Counted from the stretch's first letter, positions 21,912 to 32,466 are shown. The stretch is DNA of 64,000 bases from CAVZGO01 sp963774935 (GCA_963774935.1 CAVZGO010000007.1:558001-622000); one strand, 5' to 3'. The notes: a model not told the origin generated them from the sequence alone. Made by a program: numbers and translations.

Positions 21912-22799
21912 TTACCAGCCGCGCCCGGCGATCTTCTCTGGTTCAGACATCGATGATATCTGGCGACCTACCATTGCTTCACCCAGGTTCCGGCTCACTT
22001 CTGCCAGTATGTAGGGATCATTGTAGTGCGTCACTGCTTTAACAATTGCCGCTGCTCGCTTGGCAGGATCGCCTGATTTAAAGATGCCCGAACCCACAAA
22101 AACGCCGTCAACGCCAATTTGCATCATCAATGCGGCATCTGCCGGAGTGGCAAGACCGCCAGCCGCAAAATTCACTACCGGCAGGCGTCCCAGGCTGCGC
22201 GTCTCCATCACGGTCTCAAATGGTGCGCCGATTTCCTTGGCATATGCCATGACTTCTTCTACCTGCATATTTTGCAGGCGGCGGATCTCGCCAAGCACTG
22301 AACGCGCATGCCGCACCGCTTCGACCACGTCACCTGTGCCCGCCTCGCCTTTGGTGCGGATCATGGCTGCGCCCTCACCAATTCGACGCAGTGCTTCACC
22401 CAGATTTCGGCAGCCGCATACAAAGGGAACTTTGAAATCGTGTTTCCATATATGATGTTGCTCGTCTGCAGGGGTGAGCACTTCTGATTCGTCAATATAA
22501 TCCACGCCGATTGCTTCCAAAATCTGTGCTTCCACAAAATGACCAATGCGGCACTTCGCCATCACCGGAATGGATACCGCATCCATGATCTTCAAAATCA
22601 ATTCTGGATCACTCATCCGAGCTACACCACCTTGAGCGCGGATATCAGCCGGCACGCGTTCCAAAGCCATAACGGCGACTGCACCGGCTTCTTCAGCGAT
22701 TTTGGCGTGGTCGGGAGTGACGACGTCCATGATAACGCCGCCCTTTAGCATCTGCGCCAGTCCCTTTTTAACGGTAAAAGTTGCTACTTGTGCTTCCAT
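21912..22799 (-). CDS. pdxS: Pyridoxal 5'-phosphate synthase subunit PdxS
   Basis: 295 residues from the ATG at 22799; an upstream in-frame GTG overlaps the GGAGG ribosome site and is unlikely. The motifs GGVIMDVVTPDHAKIAEEAG, MALERVPADIR and MAKCRIGHFVEAQ are strongly conserved in the family, with catalytic lysines on the barrel. It makes PLP from ribose 5-phosphate, glyceraldehyde 3-phosphate and ammonia from PdxT. It starts the pdxS-pdxT run. Confidence 0.98.
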   Translation of the reverse strand: MEAQVATFTVKKGLAQMLKGGVIMDVVTPDHAKIAEEAGAVAVMALERVPADIRAQGGVARMSDPELILKIMDAVSIPVMAKCRIGHFVEAQILEAIGVDYIDESEVLTPADEQHHIWKHDFKVPFVCGCRNLGEALRRIGEGAAMIRTKGEAGTGDVVEAVRHARSVLGEIRRLQNMQVEEVMAYAKEIGAPFETVMETRSLGRLPVVNFAAGGLATPADAALMMQIGVDGVFVGSGIFKSGDPAKRAAAIVKAVTHYNDPYILAEVSRNLGEAMVGRQISSMSEPEKIAGRGW

Positions 22800-22840
22800 A
22801 ATAAATTTGACCTCCACAGTCTTAATCAGACTTTTGGTTC

Positions 22841-22869
22841 ATTCTACCATGCGCGATGGAGCGTGACAA
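22841..22869 (-). promoter_or_regulatory. Sigma-70-type promoter for pdxST
   Basis: On the minus strand TTGTCA (22869-22864) and TAGAAT (22846-22841) are separated by 17 nt. The -10 lies about 41 nt before the pdxS ATG. Confidence 0.6.
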
Positions 22870-23003
22870 TCCGATTTCATCCAATCAAGGTGGTACAATC
22901 GCGCCGAACTCCATGAGGAAGCCTCATTCAGACTTAAGCTGCGCCTTCTGTCCAGGCGTCCAGGAAATCGTAAAAATGCTTCACTTTCAAAGATGTCACA
23001 AAG

Positions 23004-26000
23004 ATGAACCTTGACCGACGCTTATTGCATCAAGCTCGTCGCGGTCAACTGGCATTACTTCTGACCATCCTGTTTGGCTTTGCTGCGGGGGTGGTCACTG
23101 TTCTCCAGGCGAGGCTGTTAAGCCAGGTTGTTAATGGAGTTTTCCTGTTTGGCTATGGATTTGATGCTGTTTCCTCGACCGTCTTCGTATTGGCGGGGGT
23201 AATTTTGTTGCGCGCAGGCTTTGTATTCAGCGGCGAGATTGCTTCAGGATCGATTGCACTGCAGGTGAAAGTGGCGTTGCGGCGCCAGCTCACCCAGCGC
23301 CTGTTTTCTCTAGGCCCTGGTTATACTAATAATGAACGCACCGGCGAGTTAAACAGCGTGCTGTTGGAAGGTGTGGAAGCATTAGATGCTTATTACAGCC
23401 AGTACCTGCCTCAATTGGTTTTGGCAGCGATCGTTCCCCTGACATTTTTATTTTTTATTTTTCCCCTGGATTGGATATCAGGTTTGGTGCTGGTATTAAC
23501 AGCGCCATTAATCCCTATTTTTATGATTCTGATCGGTGATCTTGCACAGGCGCTTACCCGGCGGCAATGGAAGATGTTCAGTCGGATGAATGCATATTTT
23601 CTGGATGTTCTTCAAGGCCTGACTACTCTGAAAATATTTTCGCGCAGCCAGCCCCAGGTCAAGGTAATCGAGCAGGTCAGCGAGCGTTACCGGCGTATGA
23701 CAATGAGCGTATTAAGGGTCACTTTCTTGTCTGCTTTAGCGCTCGAGATGCTGGCTACCTTGAGCACGGCTGTAGTTGCAGTTGAAGTGGGCCTGAGATT
23801 GCTCTATGGGCAAATGGCTTTTGAGCAGGCATTTTTTGTGCTTCTTTTGGCGCCGGAATTCTATCTGCCACTGAGACTGTTAGGGACGCGCTTTCATGCT
23901 GGGATGTCGGGGGTTGCCGCAGGGAAAAAGATCTTTGAGATTCTGGAAGCGCCCGAATCCAGGGGTGAAACAGCTCATAATGTTCAATCAAAAGCCGAAC
24001 AGGATAGACGTTCTTTTGAAAATTGTGTATCACCGCCTCCCTTTGAGCAAATAGTCTTTGAAGACGTCAAAGTATCTTACACAGAGGATGTCCCAGCCTT
24101 GAAAGGCGTTTCCTTGACTATTCAGGCAGGTCAGAGGATTGCCATGGTTGGTCCGACGGGTTCGGGGAAGAGCACAGTTGCCAGCCTGCTGTTAGGTTTT
24201 ATCCAACCCGATCAGGGGGGAATTTGGGTTGATGGACATCCCTTGCCTGAAATCCCAGTCAGTGCCTGGAGACTAGGGCTGGCATGGGTACCGCAGAAGC
24301 CGCACTTATTCAACGATACAATCGCAGCGAATATCCGCCTGGGTTTGCCTGAGGCGGGGATGGATCAGGTGGAGCAAGCCGCGCGGCGCGCTTACGCACA
24401 CGAGTTTATTATGTCGTTTCCGGAAGGCTATGAGACCAGAATCGGTGAAGCGGGGACACGCCTGAGTGCAGGCCAGGCACAGCGTCTGGCTCTGGCGAGG
24501 GCATTCCTGAAAGATGCACCATTCCTGATCCTGGATGAAGCCACTTCAAACCTGGATTTACACAGCGAATATCAGGTGCAACAGGCGCTCCAGGAGCTGC
24601 TGGTCGGCAGGACTGCGTTCGTGATAGCCCACCGCCTGTCTACCGTCATGAGTGCTGATTTGGTAATAGTGCTGGAGCAAGGTAAAGTGGTTGCTTTTGG
24701 TTCTCCTGCTGAGCTTGCTGGTCAGGAAGGGCTGTTTCAGCGTATGCTTCGAGAGAACCAGATTTCTGCTGGTGATCTACCGTTGCAGCAGACAAAGGAT
24801 TCCTCTCTTTCCGCGCCAGTAGAGTCTGATCAATCACCGGTAACAGATCATACCAGTAAGCACCAACACCCGATTCTTCGCTTACTTAATTTGGTCGCAC
24901 CATACAAAGGACGGGTGGCGCTATCTGTTTTCCTCAGTTTTTCCACGATCGCCAGCAGCATCGGTCTGATGTCCACCTCAGCCTACTTGATCTCCGCGGC
25001 AGCACTGCAGCCTTCGATTGCAGATTTACAGGTAGCTATCGTCGGAGTGCGCTTTTTCGGTATTGCTCGGGGAGTGTTTCGCTATCTGGAACGCTATGTG
25101 TCCCATGAAGTCACTTTTCGAGTGCTTGGCCGACTGCGGGTTTCTTTTTACCGAGCGCTCGAGCCGCTGGCGCCCGCCCGCTTAGCTGGTTATCATAGTG
25201 GTGATCTCTTGACGCGCATTTCTGGCGATATTGAGTCGCTGGAGAATTTTTACGTGCGCGCCCTGGCTCCCACACTCACAGTCTTGCCTGTAGCTGGTTT
25301 GGTGATGATTTTGTTGATTAATTGGGCTGGCTGGCTGGTGGCTCTTGCCTGGCTGGTTTTTCTGTTGCTGGCAGGAGTTGCAGTGCCTGTGCTTGGGCGA
25401 GGTCTGAGCCGTTCTCATGCTGCGGAGGCTGTTCGGCAAAGGGCTGGATTGAGCGCTGCACTGGTGGATGGCATACAAGGCATGCCAGATTTACTCGCCT
25501 TCAGCCAGGAGCAGAGGCAGGCCGATTGGATCGATCAATGCAGCCTGGCTCTTGGGAAGAGCCAGGTGCACCTGGCTCGCATCAATGGAGTGCAAACAGG
25601 TCTATTGACGCTCCTGTCTAATCTTGGGATGTGGAGTGTCACTGTCCTTGCGATTCCGCTGGTAGTAAGCGGGCAGATGCCAGGGGTGATGTTAGCCGTT
25701 GTCAGCCTGGCAGCTATAGCCGGTTTTGAAGCAATTCAATCCTTACCCGCCGCAGCTCAAGTGCTGGATGGCAACATCCAGGCGGGTCGCCGGCTGTGGG
25801 AAATTATTGACACACCCCCGCAGGTGTCCGATCCAGTTACACCATTGGCAGTCCCTTCACAATTCAACCTGCTGGTTAGAGATGTTTGTTTTACCTATCC
25901 GCATGATGCCAGCCTGGGAGAACACTCGGTTCAAGGTACAGCTCTTGCCGCACACGAATCTAATCGCCCGAGGATAGGGTTTTCTTCTCCTCATCGCCGG

Positions 26001-26744
26001 GTCAATGATATGGAGGATCTTTGGACAGAAATTCCACAGACTATCCGAGATTTTAATCTTGAGCTGCCAACGGGCAAACACATTGCTTTGGTTGGGCCGA
26101 GCGGCTCAGGGAAATCGACGCTGGTTAATATTTTGCTGCGCTTTTGGGATTACCAGGGCGGTAACCTGCTTCTGGACGGGCGCGAGCTGAGCGAATATCT
26201 TCAGAACGATGTACGTGCCCACCTGGCGGTAGTCCCGCAAAATGCTTATATTTTTAGTGGTTCGATCCGCGAAAATTTACTCCTTGCAAAGCCTACAGCC
26301 ACCCAAGCCGAATTGGAAAATGCTGCTAGCCTGGCTCAAATTCATGGGGTAATTCAATCAATGCCTCAGGGGTATGACACCTGGGTGGGGGAGCAAGGTA
26401 TGCGTCTGAGCGGGGGTGAGCGCCAGCGTCTTGCACTGGCGCGGGCGCTGTTAAAGGATGCCCCGTTGTTGATCCTGGATGAACCGACTGCTCACCTGGA
26501 TACGATCACAGAACAGCAGGTCATCGATGGAATTTTACAAGCCAGCCAGGGCAGATCATTACTTTGGATCACCCACCGATTGATTGCTATGGAGCATATG
26601 AACGAAATACTGGTGCTGCGGGATGGCATGGTGGTCGAGCGTGGCAAGCACCACGAATTGTTGGCCCAACGGGGGGACTATTGGCGAACATGGGAGCTGC
26701 AGCGGATGGTCATCGGTTTAGAATCCGGGTCAGACCAGGGGTGA
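23004..26744 (+). CDS. cydDC: Fused CydD-CydC thiol-exporting ABC transporter
   Basis: 1246 residues that join two complete half-transporters. The CydD-like half (about 1-590) has Walker A GPTGSGKST, signature LSAGQAQRL and Walker B FLILDEATSN. The CydC-like half (about 630-1246) has GPSGSGKST, LSGGERQRL and LLILDEPTAHLD. In two-gene systems CydDC exports glutathione or cysteine to the periplasmic side and is needed for bd oxidase assembly. No cydAB is in the window. An insert of about 40 residues precedes the second ATPase core. No convincing ribosome site was found before the ATG. Confidence 0.9.
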   Translation: MNLDRRLLHQARRGQLALLLTILFGFAAGVVTVLQARLLSQVVNGVFLFGYGFDAVSSTVFVLAGVILLRAGFVFSGEIASGSIALQVKVALRRQLTQRLFSLGPGYTNNERTGELNSVLLEGVEALDAYYSQYLPQLVLAAIVPLTFLFFIFPLDWISGLVLVLTAPLIPIFMILIGDLAQALTRRQWKMFSRMNAYFLDVLQGLTTLKIFSRSQPQVKVIEQVSERYRRMTMSVLRVTFLSALALEMLATLSTAVVAVEVGLRLLYGQMAFEQAFFVLLLAPEFYLPLRLLGTRFHAGMSGVAAGKKIFEILEAPESRGETAHNVQSKAEQDRRSFENCVSPPPFEQIVFEDVKVSYTEDVPALKGVSLTIQAGQRIAMVGPTGSGKSTVASLLLGFIQPDQGGIWVDGHPLPEIPVSAWRLGLAWVPQKPHLFNDTIAANIRLGLPEAGMDQVEQAARRAYAHEFIMSFPEGYETRIGEAGTRLSAGQAQRLALARAFLKDAPFLILDEATSNLDLHSEYQVQQALQELLVGRTAFVIAHRLSTVMSADLVIVLEQGKVVAFGSPAELAGQEGLFQRMLRENQISAGDLPLQQTKDSSLSAPVESDQSPVTDHTSKHQHPILRLLNLVAPYKGRVALSVFLSFSTIASSIGLMSTSAYLISAAALQPSIADLQVAIVGVRFFGIARGVFRYLERYVSHEVTFRVLGRLRVSFYRALEPLAPARLAGYHSGDLLTRISGDIESLENFYVRALAPTLTVLPVAGLVMILLINWAGWLVALAWLVFLLLAGVAVPVLGRGLSRSHAAEAVRQRAGLSAALVDGIQGMPDLLAFSQEQRQADWIDQCSLALGKSQVHLARINGVQTGLLTLLSNLGMWSVTVLAIPLVVSGQMPGVMLAVVSLAAIAGFEAIQSLPAAAQVLDGNIQAGRRLWEIIDTPPQVSDPVTPLAVPSQFNLLVRDVCFTYPHDASLGEHSVQGTALAAHESNRPRIGFSSPHRRVNDMEDLWTEIPQTIRDFNLELPTGKHIALVGPSGSGKSTLVNILLRFWDYQGGNLLLDGRELSEYLQNDVRAHLAVVPQNAYIFSGSIRENLLLAKPTATQAELENAASLAQIHGVIQSMPQGYDTWVGEQGMRLSGGERQRLALARALLKDAPLLILDEPTAHLDTITEQQVIDGILQASQGRSLLWITHRLIAMEHMNEILVLRDGMVVERGKHHELLAQRGDYWRTWELQRMVIGLESGSDQG

Positions 26745-26753
26745 AAAAACAAA

Positions 26754-28949
26754 ATGCGCTATAATCAACCCAAAATGAAACAGGTATTACAAAATATACG
26801 CAGTGGTGAGACGATCATTGCAGAGGTTCCGGTGCCAACACCACAACGGGGAGAGGTTCTGGTTCAGACTGCGACATCCCTCCTTTCCGCGGGTACAGAG
26901 CGCATGGTGGTGGAGTTCGCAGGTAAATCTCTGCTGGGGAAAGCGCGCTCGCGCCCCGATTTAGTCCGCCAGGTGATTGAGAAAACGCGTCGGGAAGGTC
27001 TGCTTACGACCCTGGATTCGGTCCTGAACCGTCTGGATCAGCCCATGGCTTTGGGATATTCTTCAGCAGGTACAATCGTAGCTTTAGGTGAAGGGGTCCA
27101 GGGTTTTCATGTCGGTCAGCGGGTAGCCTGTGCTGGCGGTGGATATGCAGTCCATGCAGAATTTGTCTGCGTCCCAAGAATATTATTGGCACCCTTGCCA
27201 GATCACGTGGATTTTGAACAGGCGGCTTTTGCTACGCTCGGCGCAATTGCACTGCATGGTTTTAGGTTGGCAGGCACACAGCTTGGTGAGAATGTGGCGG
27301 TAATTGGTCTCGGTCTATTGGGTTTATTAGCGGCAAGTATCGCTAAGGCAGCCGGATGCCGGGTCTTGGGGATTGAGCTGGATCCATCCAGGGTGGAGCT
27401 GGCTTACCAGATGGGTATTCAGGCTTATTCCAGGGATCAGGCGGTTGAAGCTGCCCAGAGCTTCAGCGGAGGAGCTGGATGTGATGCAGTCCTCATTTGT
27501 GCAGATACCAGCTCAGCCGATCCGGTCGAGCTGGCTGGCTTGATCGCCCGCGACCGAGCCAAAGTGATTGCCATCGGAGCTGTTGGACTGCAGTTGCCCC
27601 GCAAAATATATTACGAAAAAGAGCTGTTATTTTTAAATTCACGCTCATACGGTCCGGGTCGTTATGATCCTGGCTATGAGGAAAGCGGTCATGACTATCC
27701 AGCCGGTTATGTGCGCTGGACTGAAGGGCGCAATCTGGCTGCTGTTATCGACCTGGTAGCGGATGGGAAGTTAGATATGAAGCCGCTGATTAGCCATCGC
27801 TTCCCGATTGATCACGCGGATGAGGCATATCAGATCATCCTGGGGAAGACTCAAGAGCCATTCCTGGGAGTACTATTAACCTACCCAGATGCACTCCAAC
27901 TGGACGAAATTAAATCCGATAGTCAGCATTGGTCACAACCCGCGCCTGAATATAAAGCTGTCCCAGCAGATCATCTTGCTTTGGGTGTTTTGGGTGCGGG
28001 CAACTTCGCCACTGCGGTAATGCTCCCCGCTCTCAAGAAGACTCCCGGAGTTGAATTGGTTGGCATCGCTTCTGCCTCAGGCGTCAATGCCCAGTCTGCC
28101 GCGAGTCGATTTGGATTCCAATATGCCGTCAGTCATGAGCAGCAAATCCTGGATGACCCGCGGATAAATACCGTAGCTATTCTTACCCGCCATAATTTAC
28201 ATGCCAGGCAGGTGATCACCGCTTTGCAAGCTGGTAAGCACGTGTTCTGCGAAAAACCATTGGCTTTGACTGAAAATGAACTGTTGCACATTCAAGAGGC
28301 GTTAGCGGCGGTAAACGGGAAGCAGTTACTCATGGTGGGTTTTAACCGCCGGTTTGCTCCATTTGCCCAAAAGTTACATCAATTCTTGCTCAATCGGCAG
28401 GAACCCATGATTGTCCATTACCGGGTCAATGCGGGATATTTGCCATTGAATCACTGGACTCAGGATTTGGAGCAGGGAGGCGGGAGGATTATTGGCGAAG
28501 CCTGTCATTTTATCGACCTTATCACATTTCTGGTTGGCGATCCTCCGCTAGCTGTCAGCACATCTGGACTTCCAGACGCCCAGCGCTATCGTGAGGACAA
28601 CGTCTTGATTACACTCCAATTCCCAGACGGCTCTATCGGCACGGTAAGTTACCTGGCGAACGGCGATAAAGCCTATCCTAAAGAGCGCGTGGAGGTGTTT
28701 TCCGGTGGCAGGGTCGGGGTATTAGACGATTTCAGAATGTTGGAGACCGTCCGAGATGGTCAACGGCACGTAGAGAAATCGCGTTTGCGCCAGGACAAGG
28801 GTCATGCTGCAGAATGGCAGGCGTTCTTAACATCGATAATTAATGGCTTACCAGCCCCTATTCCTTATGATCATCTCGTCGGGGTCACCAGGGCAAGCTT
28901 TGCGGCTGTCTCAGCGCTGCGCAGCGGAGGCAGGATTGATCTGCGATAA
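26754..28949 (+). CDS. Fused Zn-type alcohol dehydrogenase / GFO-IDH-MocA oxidoreductase
   Basis: 731 residues. The first half (about 1-380) is a medium-chain dehydrogenase-like domain with NAD motif VIGLGLLGLLAASIAK. The second half (about 400-731) is GFO/IDH/MocA-like, with LGVLGAGNFATAVMLPAL, the VFCEKPLAL motif and GEACHFIDL. Such two-domain proteins occur in surface polysaccharide clusters and probably modify a nucleotide sugar or glycan unit. The start is uncertain: ATG 26754 has GGGGTGA upstream, but ATG 26775 follows a TATAAT by nine nt and could be a leaderless start. Confidence 0.85.
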   Translation: MRYNQPKMKQVLQNIRSGETIIAEVPVPTPQRGEVLVQTATSLLSAGTERMVVEFAGKSLLGKARSRPDLVRQVIEKTRREGLLTTLDSVLNRLDQPMALGYSSAGTIVALGEGVQGFHVGQRVACAGGGYAVHAEFVCVPRILLAPLPDHVDFEQAAFATLGAIALHGFRLAGTQLGENVAVIGLGLLGLLAASIAKAAGCRVLGIELDPSRVELAYQMGIQAYSRDQAVEAAQSFSGGAGCDAVLICADTSSADPVELAGLIARDRAKVIAIGAVGLQLPRKIYYEKELLFLNSRSYGPGRYDPGYEESGHDYPAGYVRWTEGRNLAAVIDLVADGKLDMKPLISHRFPIDHADEAYQIILGKTQEPFLGVLLTYPDALQLDEIKSDSQHWSQPAPEYKAVPADHLALGVLGAGNFATAVMLPALKKTPGVELVGIASASGVNAQSAASRFGFQYAVSHEQQILDDPRINTVAILTRHNLHARQVITALQAGKHVFCEKPLALTENELLHIQEALAAVNGKQLLMVGFNRRFAPFAQKLHQFLLNRQEPMIVHYRVNAGYLPLNHWTQDLEQGGGRIIGEACHFIDLITFLVGDPPLAVSTSGLPDAQRYREDNVLITLQFPDGSIGTVSYLANGDKAYPKERVEVFSGGRVGVLDDFRMLETVRDGQRHVEKSRLRQDKGHAAEWQAFLTSIINGLPAPIPYDHLVGVTRASFAAVSALRSGGRIDLR

Positions 28950-28980
28950 TCCTTATTGACGGATGGGGGTAAATCACTAG

Positions 28981-29925
28981 ATGCGCAAATACTGGCTCGT
29001 AGTACTGTTATTTACTGTCTTATTGAGTTTTATTTTAACGGCTTGCCAGTCGAGTTCAGTCGCTGCTACAGCCACCGCGGATAACAACTTCTACGCCATT
29101 GACCCGATTTTTCGTGCCTTTTACCGGCTACTGGGAGGTGGAGAGACCCTTGGCGATGTTATTTCAGATGTCCAGGAGGTCGATGGCAGGAAAACCCAAT
29201 TTACGGTGAATGGTCAGCTCATCTTTGATCCAATGGCTGGGCAAGCCAGTCGTTTTCAACTTGGAGCGCTTGGGAAAAGCCTTGGAGTTGGCTGGAGCGG
29301 GCAAGAAGCACTGGAAGTCGCAACGCCTTTTGTGGATCTCTATTACCGCCTGGGGGGCGAGATGTTTGTCGGGGAACCCATTACCGGATTGGTGCTGAAT
29401 GAGTTGAAGAATCGCTATGAACAGTATTTTGAAAACGTAGGTTTCTATTATGGAGACGAGACAGGTGGTGTAGCGCATTTGCTCCCTTATGGCGCATGGA
29501 ACTGTGGAAGTGGTTGCCGCAAGCCCGGCTTGAAAAATAATATCCCGCAAATGCCATCCCCAACCTATGACATCGCCCAATCAGACGATTCTGAAAAGGC
29601 AACTTCTACCAGCGAAGTGAGTCTCCAGGTTTGGACAACCTATCCAATGGTTGCATCTGGAGCTGCGCAAGAGATCGGAGTGAGTTTGCACGAGAATGAC
29701 CAACCTGTTACAGGCGCTGTAATAGAGCTCTTCGTCACGCAGCCCGATGGGAGTGAGACCTTCTATCTCTTCCCACCCACGAATGGAGATGGACTGGCGC
29801 GCCTGGAGTTGCTCGGGGTGCAGGCATCGAACGGATCGGAAGTACCATACAAGGTTTGTCTTGCTGCGGAGACGAGGAAAAAGTATTGCATCCGTGAGAG
29901 TTATCTGATCTGGAGCAACCCGTAA
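28981..29925 (+). CDS. Lipoprotein in polysaccharide cluster
   Basis: 314 residues with signal peptide and lipobox LTAC (Cys22). The N-terminal part contains segments such as DPIFRAFYRLLGGGETLGD and TPFVDLYYRLGGEMFVGEP that resemble each other, suggesting an internal duplication. The C-terminal ~110 residues look like a beta-sandwich (VSLQVWTTYPMVASGAAQEI, GAVIELFVTQPDGSETFYLF). No enzyme motif recognised. It is likely a surface protein acting with the neighbouring glycan genes. Confidence 0.72.
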   Translation: MRKYWLVVLLFTVLLSFILTACQSSSVAATATADNNFYAIDPIFRAFYRLLGGGETLGDVISDVQEVDGRKTQFTVNGQLIFDPMAGQASRFQLGALGKSLGVGWSGQEALEVATPFVDLYYRLGGEMFVGEPITGLVLNELKNRYEQYFENVGFYYGDETGGVAHLLPYGAWNCGSGCRKPGLKNNIPQMPSPTYDIAQSDDSEKATSTSEVSLQVWTTYPMVASGAAQEIGVSLHENDQPVTGAVIELFVTQPDGSETFYLFPPTNGDGLARLELLGVQASNGSEVPYKVCLAAETRKKYCIRESYLIWSNP

Positions 29926-29973
29926 CCATACGGATTGGCGTTACCCGATTATTCCTTGCAGGACTCACCAAGA

Positions 29974-31995
29974 ATGTCTTTTATTTCGAAGCTAACCTCA
30001 GGGATCCAGGCTGCCAGGGAGCTGGGCTATGTCCAGGTGGGCTTATTTGGGCTTTATCAGGTTGGCTTGCGCTCTGGGTATTATAGAAAAGTGCTGGCAA
30101 GCCCACCTGGGCTGACAAATCAAATTGCTGGTTTCTCTTTTCGTCCTGTTTGGGAGCTCCCCCAACAGGCGAAATGGATGGAATTGTTAGACGAAACTAT
30201 TCAATCTGATTTGATTGCAGAAGCCGATGAGATCGTTTCAGGATATGTACGTTTATTTGGAGGACAGCCCCGATTATTAAATTTAACACCCCAAGCGCCT
30301 TTAACACACTGGACCGAATTTGAGCTGCACTCTCCAGCAGATGGTGCTGTGCATGAGCATCAAGATTTAGATATGGATGCAATGCGTGATATCAAGTTTA
30401 TCTGGGAGCCAGCACGCTTTGGTTGGGCATACTGCTTAGGACAGGCATACTTGTTGAGTAAAAATGAGCGGTATGCTGAAGCATTTTGGCAATATGCTGA
30501 AACATTTCTCCAGGCAAACCCACCTTACCAGGGTCCTAATTGGGTTTCTGCCCAGGAAGCAGCACTGCGTATCATCGCCTTTACCTTCGCTTTGCAAATT
30601 TTTTCTGGGTCTCTATGCACTTCCTCCAACCGGCGTACAATACTGGTGCAATCAATTGCCGAGCATGCTCAACGCATACCACCTACACTCATTTATGCGC
30701 GGGCACAAAACAATAATCACTTGCTAAGCGAGGCGGTTGGGCTCTACACTGCGGGCGTATGCTTGCCTGGCCATCCAGACGCTCCCCACTGGCGGGACCT
30801 GGGCTGGCGCTGGTTTCTGCACGGACTTGAAACTCAAATTCAGGCAGATGGGTGTTACACCCAACACAGCTCCAATTATCACCGGCTGGCGCTGCAGCTT
30901 GGACTATGGTTTGTGCGACTGGTGCAGGTTCAAGGTCAATCCCTCCCCGAAGCTGCACTTCGACGCCTGGCATTGGCGACGCGTTGGCTGAGTGCGCTTG
31001 TCGATCCAGTCAGCGGACAGACTCCAAACCTTGGTCCAAATGATGGGGCGAATATTTTTCCGTTATCTAGCTGCACTTTCTCCGATTATCGCCCGGTGGT
31101 TCAGGCAGCGAGTCAGGTATTATTAGGAAAAGCACTCCTTCCTGCTGGACGATGGGATGAGCTCGGGTTATGGTTGAATATTGCTCCAGGTCGAGTGGAT
31201 ATACCGGCAACGGAGACACCCTCCCCGCACATCATTCGACAGGCAGGAAATGATCGTTGGGCTTACTTGCGGGTGGCGTCTTTTAAGGCTCGCCCGGGGC
31301 ACGCAGACCAACTTCACGTGGACCTGTGGTGGCGCGGGTTGAACATCGCACAGGATGCGGGTACGTACCTGTATAATGCACCTCCGCCCTGGGAGAATGC
31401 ATTGACTCATACCGCGGTTCATAACACATTGCTGGTTGATGATCAGGAGCAGATGCGGCGCGCAGGTCGATTCCTGTATCTGAACCGAGCCCAGGCTGAA
31501 GTCATCGCAGGCGATCGAAATGCTGATGGATGGAGTCGCATTGTTGCTCGCCACGACGGATACCGCAGCTTGGGAGTGTACCACGAGCGCAGTGTCGCTG
31601 TTCAGGCGGATGGTATGTGGGTTATTGAAGACACGCTTGCGTCTAATAGGAATAATCAAGTGCTGCAAGAACATAATATTCGTCTGCATTGGTTGCTGCC
31701 TGACTGGCTCTGGCGGTTGGAAGATGCGTCATTAATTCTGGAATCACCCTTCGGTGAGGTGGTTTTATCAGTGTCTGGGGATGCGGATACCTTTACAAAT
31801 GACTTACAGATCCGTCTTGATCGTGCCGGTGAGTTGCTACAAGGCTCAGGTCCTGTTCAACCCACCTGGGGGTGGGTCTCGCCAACATATGGTGAACGAG
31901 AGCCTGCCTTATCTTTCAGCGCTGCGCTTCGAGGCTCAGGTAATCTTCGCCTCATCAGCCGCTGGAAGTTTCCTGATATGGAGCCAACGCAATGA
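29974..31995 (+). CDS. Heparinase II/III-family protein (polysaccharide lyase-like)
   Basis: 673 residues from the ATG at 29974, with CAGGA upstream; a longer TTG start at 29935 is possible. The N-terminal alpha/alpha toroid contains ARAQNNNHLLSEAVGLYTAG and the tyrosine-bearing YTQHSSNYHRL, typical of the family. The C-terminal heparinase II/III-like beta domain includes HADQLHVDLWWRGLNIAQDAG. Family members cleave uronic-acid glycans or act in capsule assembly clusters. No signal peptide is evident, so here it may process a polymer during synthesis. Confidence 0.85.
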   Translation: MSFISKLTSGIQAARELGYVQVGLFGLYQVGLRSGYYRKVLASPPGLTNQIAGFSFRPVWELPQQAKWMELLDETIQSDLIAEADEIVSGYVRLFGGQPRLLNLTPQAPLTHWTEFELHSPADGAVHEHQDLDMDAMRDIKFIWEPARFGWAYCLGQAYLLSKNERYAEAFWQYAETFLQANPPYQGPNWVSAQEAALRIIAFTFALQIFSGSLCTSSNRRTILVQSIAEHAQRIPPTLIYARAQNNNHLLSEAVGLYTAGVCLPGHPDAPHWRDLGWRWFLHGLETQIQADGCYTQHSSNYHRLALQLGLWFVRLVQVQGQSLPEAALRRLALATRWLSALVDPVSGQTPNLGPNDGANIFPLSSCTFSDYRPVVQAASQVLLGKALLPAGRWDELGLWLNIAPGRVDIPATETPSPHIIRQAGNDRWAYLRVASFKARPGHADQLHVDLWWRGLNIAQDAGTYLYNAPPPWENALTHTAVHNTLLVDDQEQMRRAGRFLYLNRAQAEVIAGDRNADGWSRIVARHDGYRSLGVYHERSVAVQADGMWVIEDTLASNRNNQVLQEHNIRLHWLLPDWLWRLEDASLILESPFGEVVLSVSGDADTFTNDLQIRLDRAGELLQGSGPVQPTWGWVSPTYGEREPALSFSAALRGSGNLRLISRWKFPDMEPTQ

Positions 31996-32465
31996 ATGCT
32001 CAGAATCAATTCAAGATCACGCGTCCCCGTGTAGCGGCAATCCTGATCGAGAATCACCAGATCGCCATGATCGAGCGTCAGCGCTCGGGAAAATTATTTT
32101 ATGTTTTCCCGGGTGGGCACGTTGAACCTGGTGAAACCCTTGAGCAGGCGCTGGTACGAGAGGTAAAAGAGGAATTGGGCTTAGATGTAATTGTCGGTGG
32201 ACAGGTTGCTGAATCTACCTACAAAAACCGCTTACATTATTACCACCAGGTGTATCCGTTGGGAGGTACTTTTGGTAGTGGTACAGGTAAAGAGCTGGCT
32301 CGCTTGCCGAGCGATGAACGTGGCAGTGTCAAGCCTTGCTGGCTACCTGTAGATCGGCTGACTGATTTTCTTATCTACCCTGTATTAATGGCCGAGCTGA
32401 TCTTGCGTTCGTATAAGCAGGGTTGGCCGGACCAGGTATTCCGATTCGTCGAACCCGAGGAATAA
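31992..32465 (+). CDS. Nudix hydrolase
   Basis: 157 residues. Its ATG overlaps the preceding stop by 4 nt (ATGA). The Nudix box is complete: GGHVEPGETLEQAL followed by VREVKEELGL. The substrate cannot be predicted; its placement inside a glycan cluster suggests a nucleotide sugar or a housekeeping role in coupled translation. Confidence 0.9.
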   Translation: MNAQNQFKITRPRVAAILIENHQIAMIERQRSGKLFYVFPGGHVEPGETLEQALVREVKEELGLDVIVGGQVAESTYKNRLHYYHQVYPLGGTFGSGTGKELARLPSDERGSVKPCWLPVDRLTDFLIYPVLMAELILRSYKQGWPDQVFRFVEPEE

Positions 32466-32466
32466 G

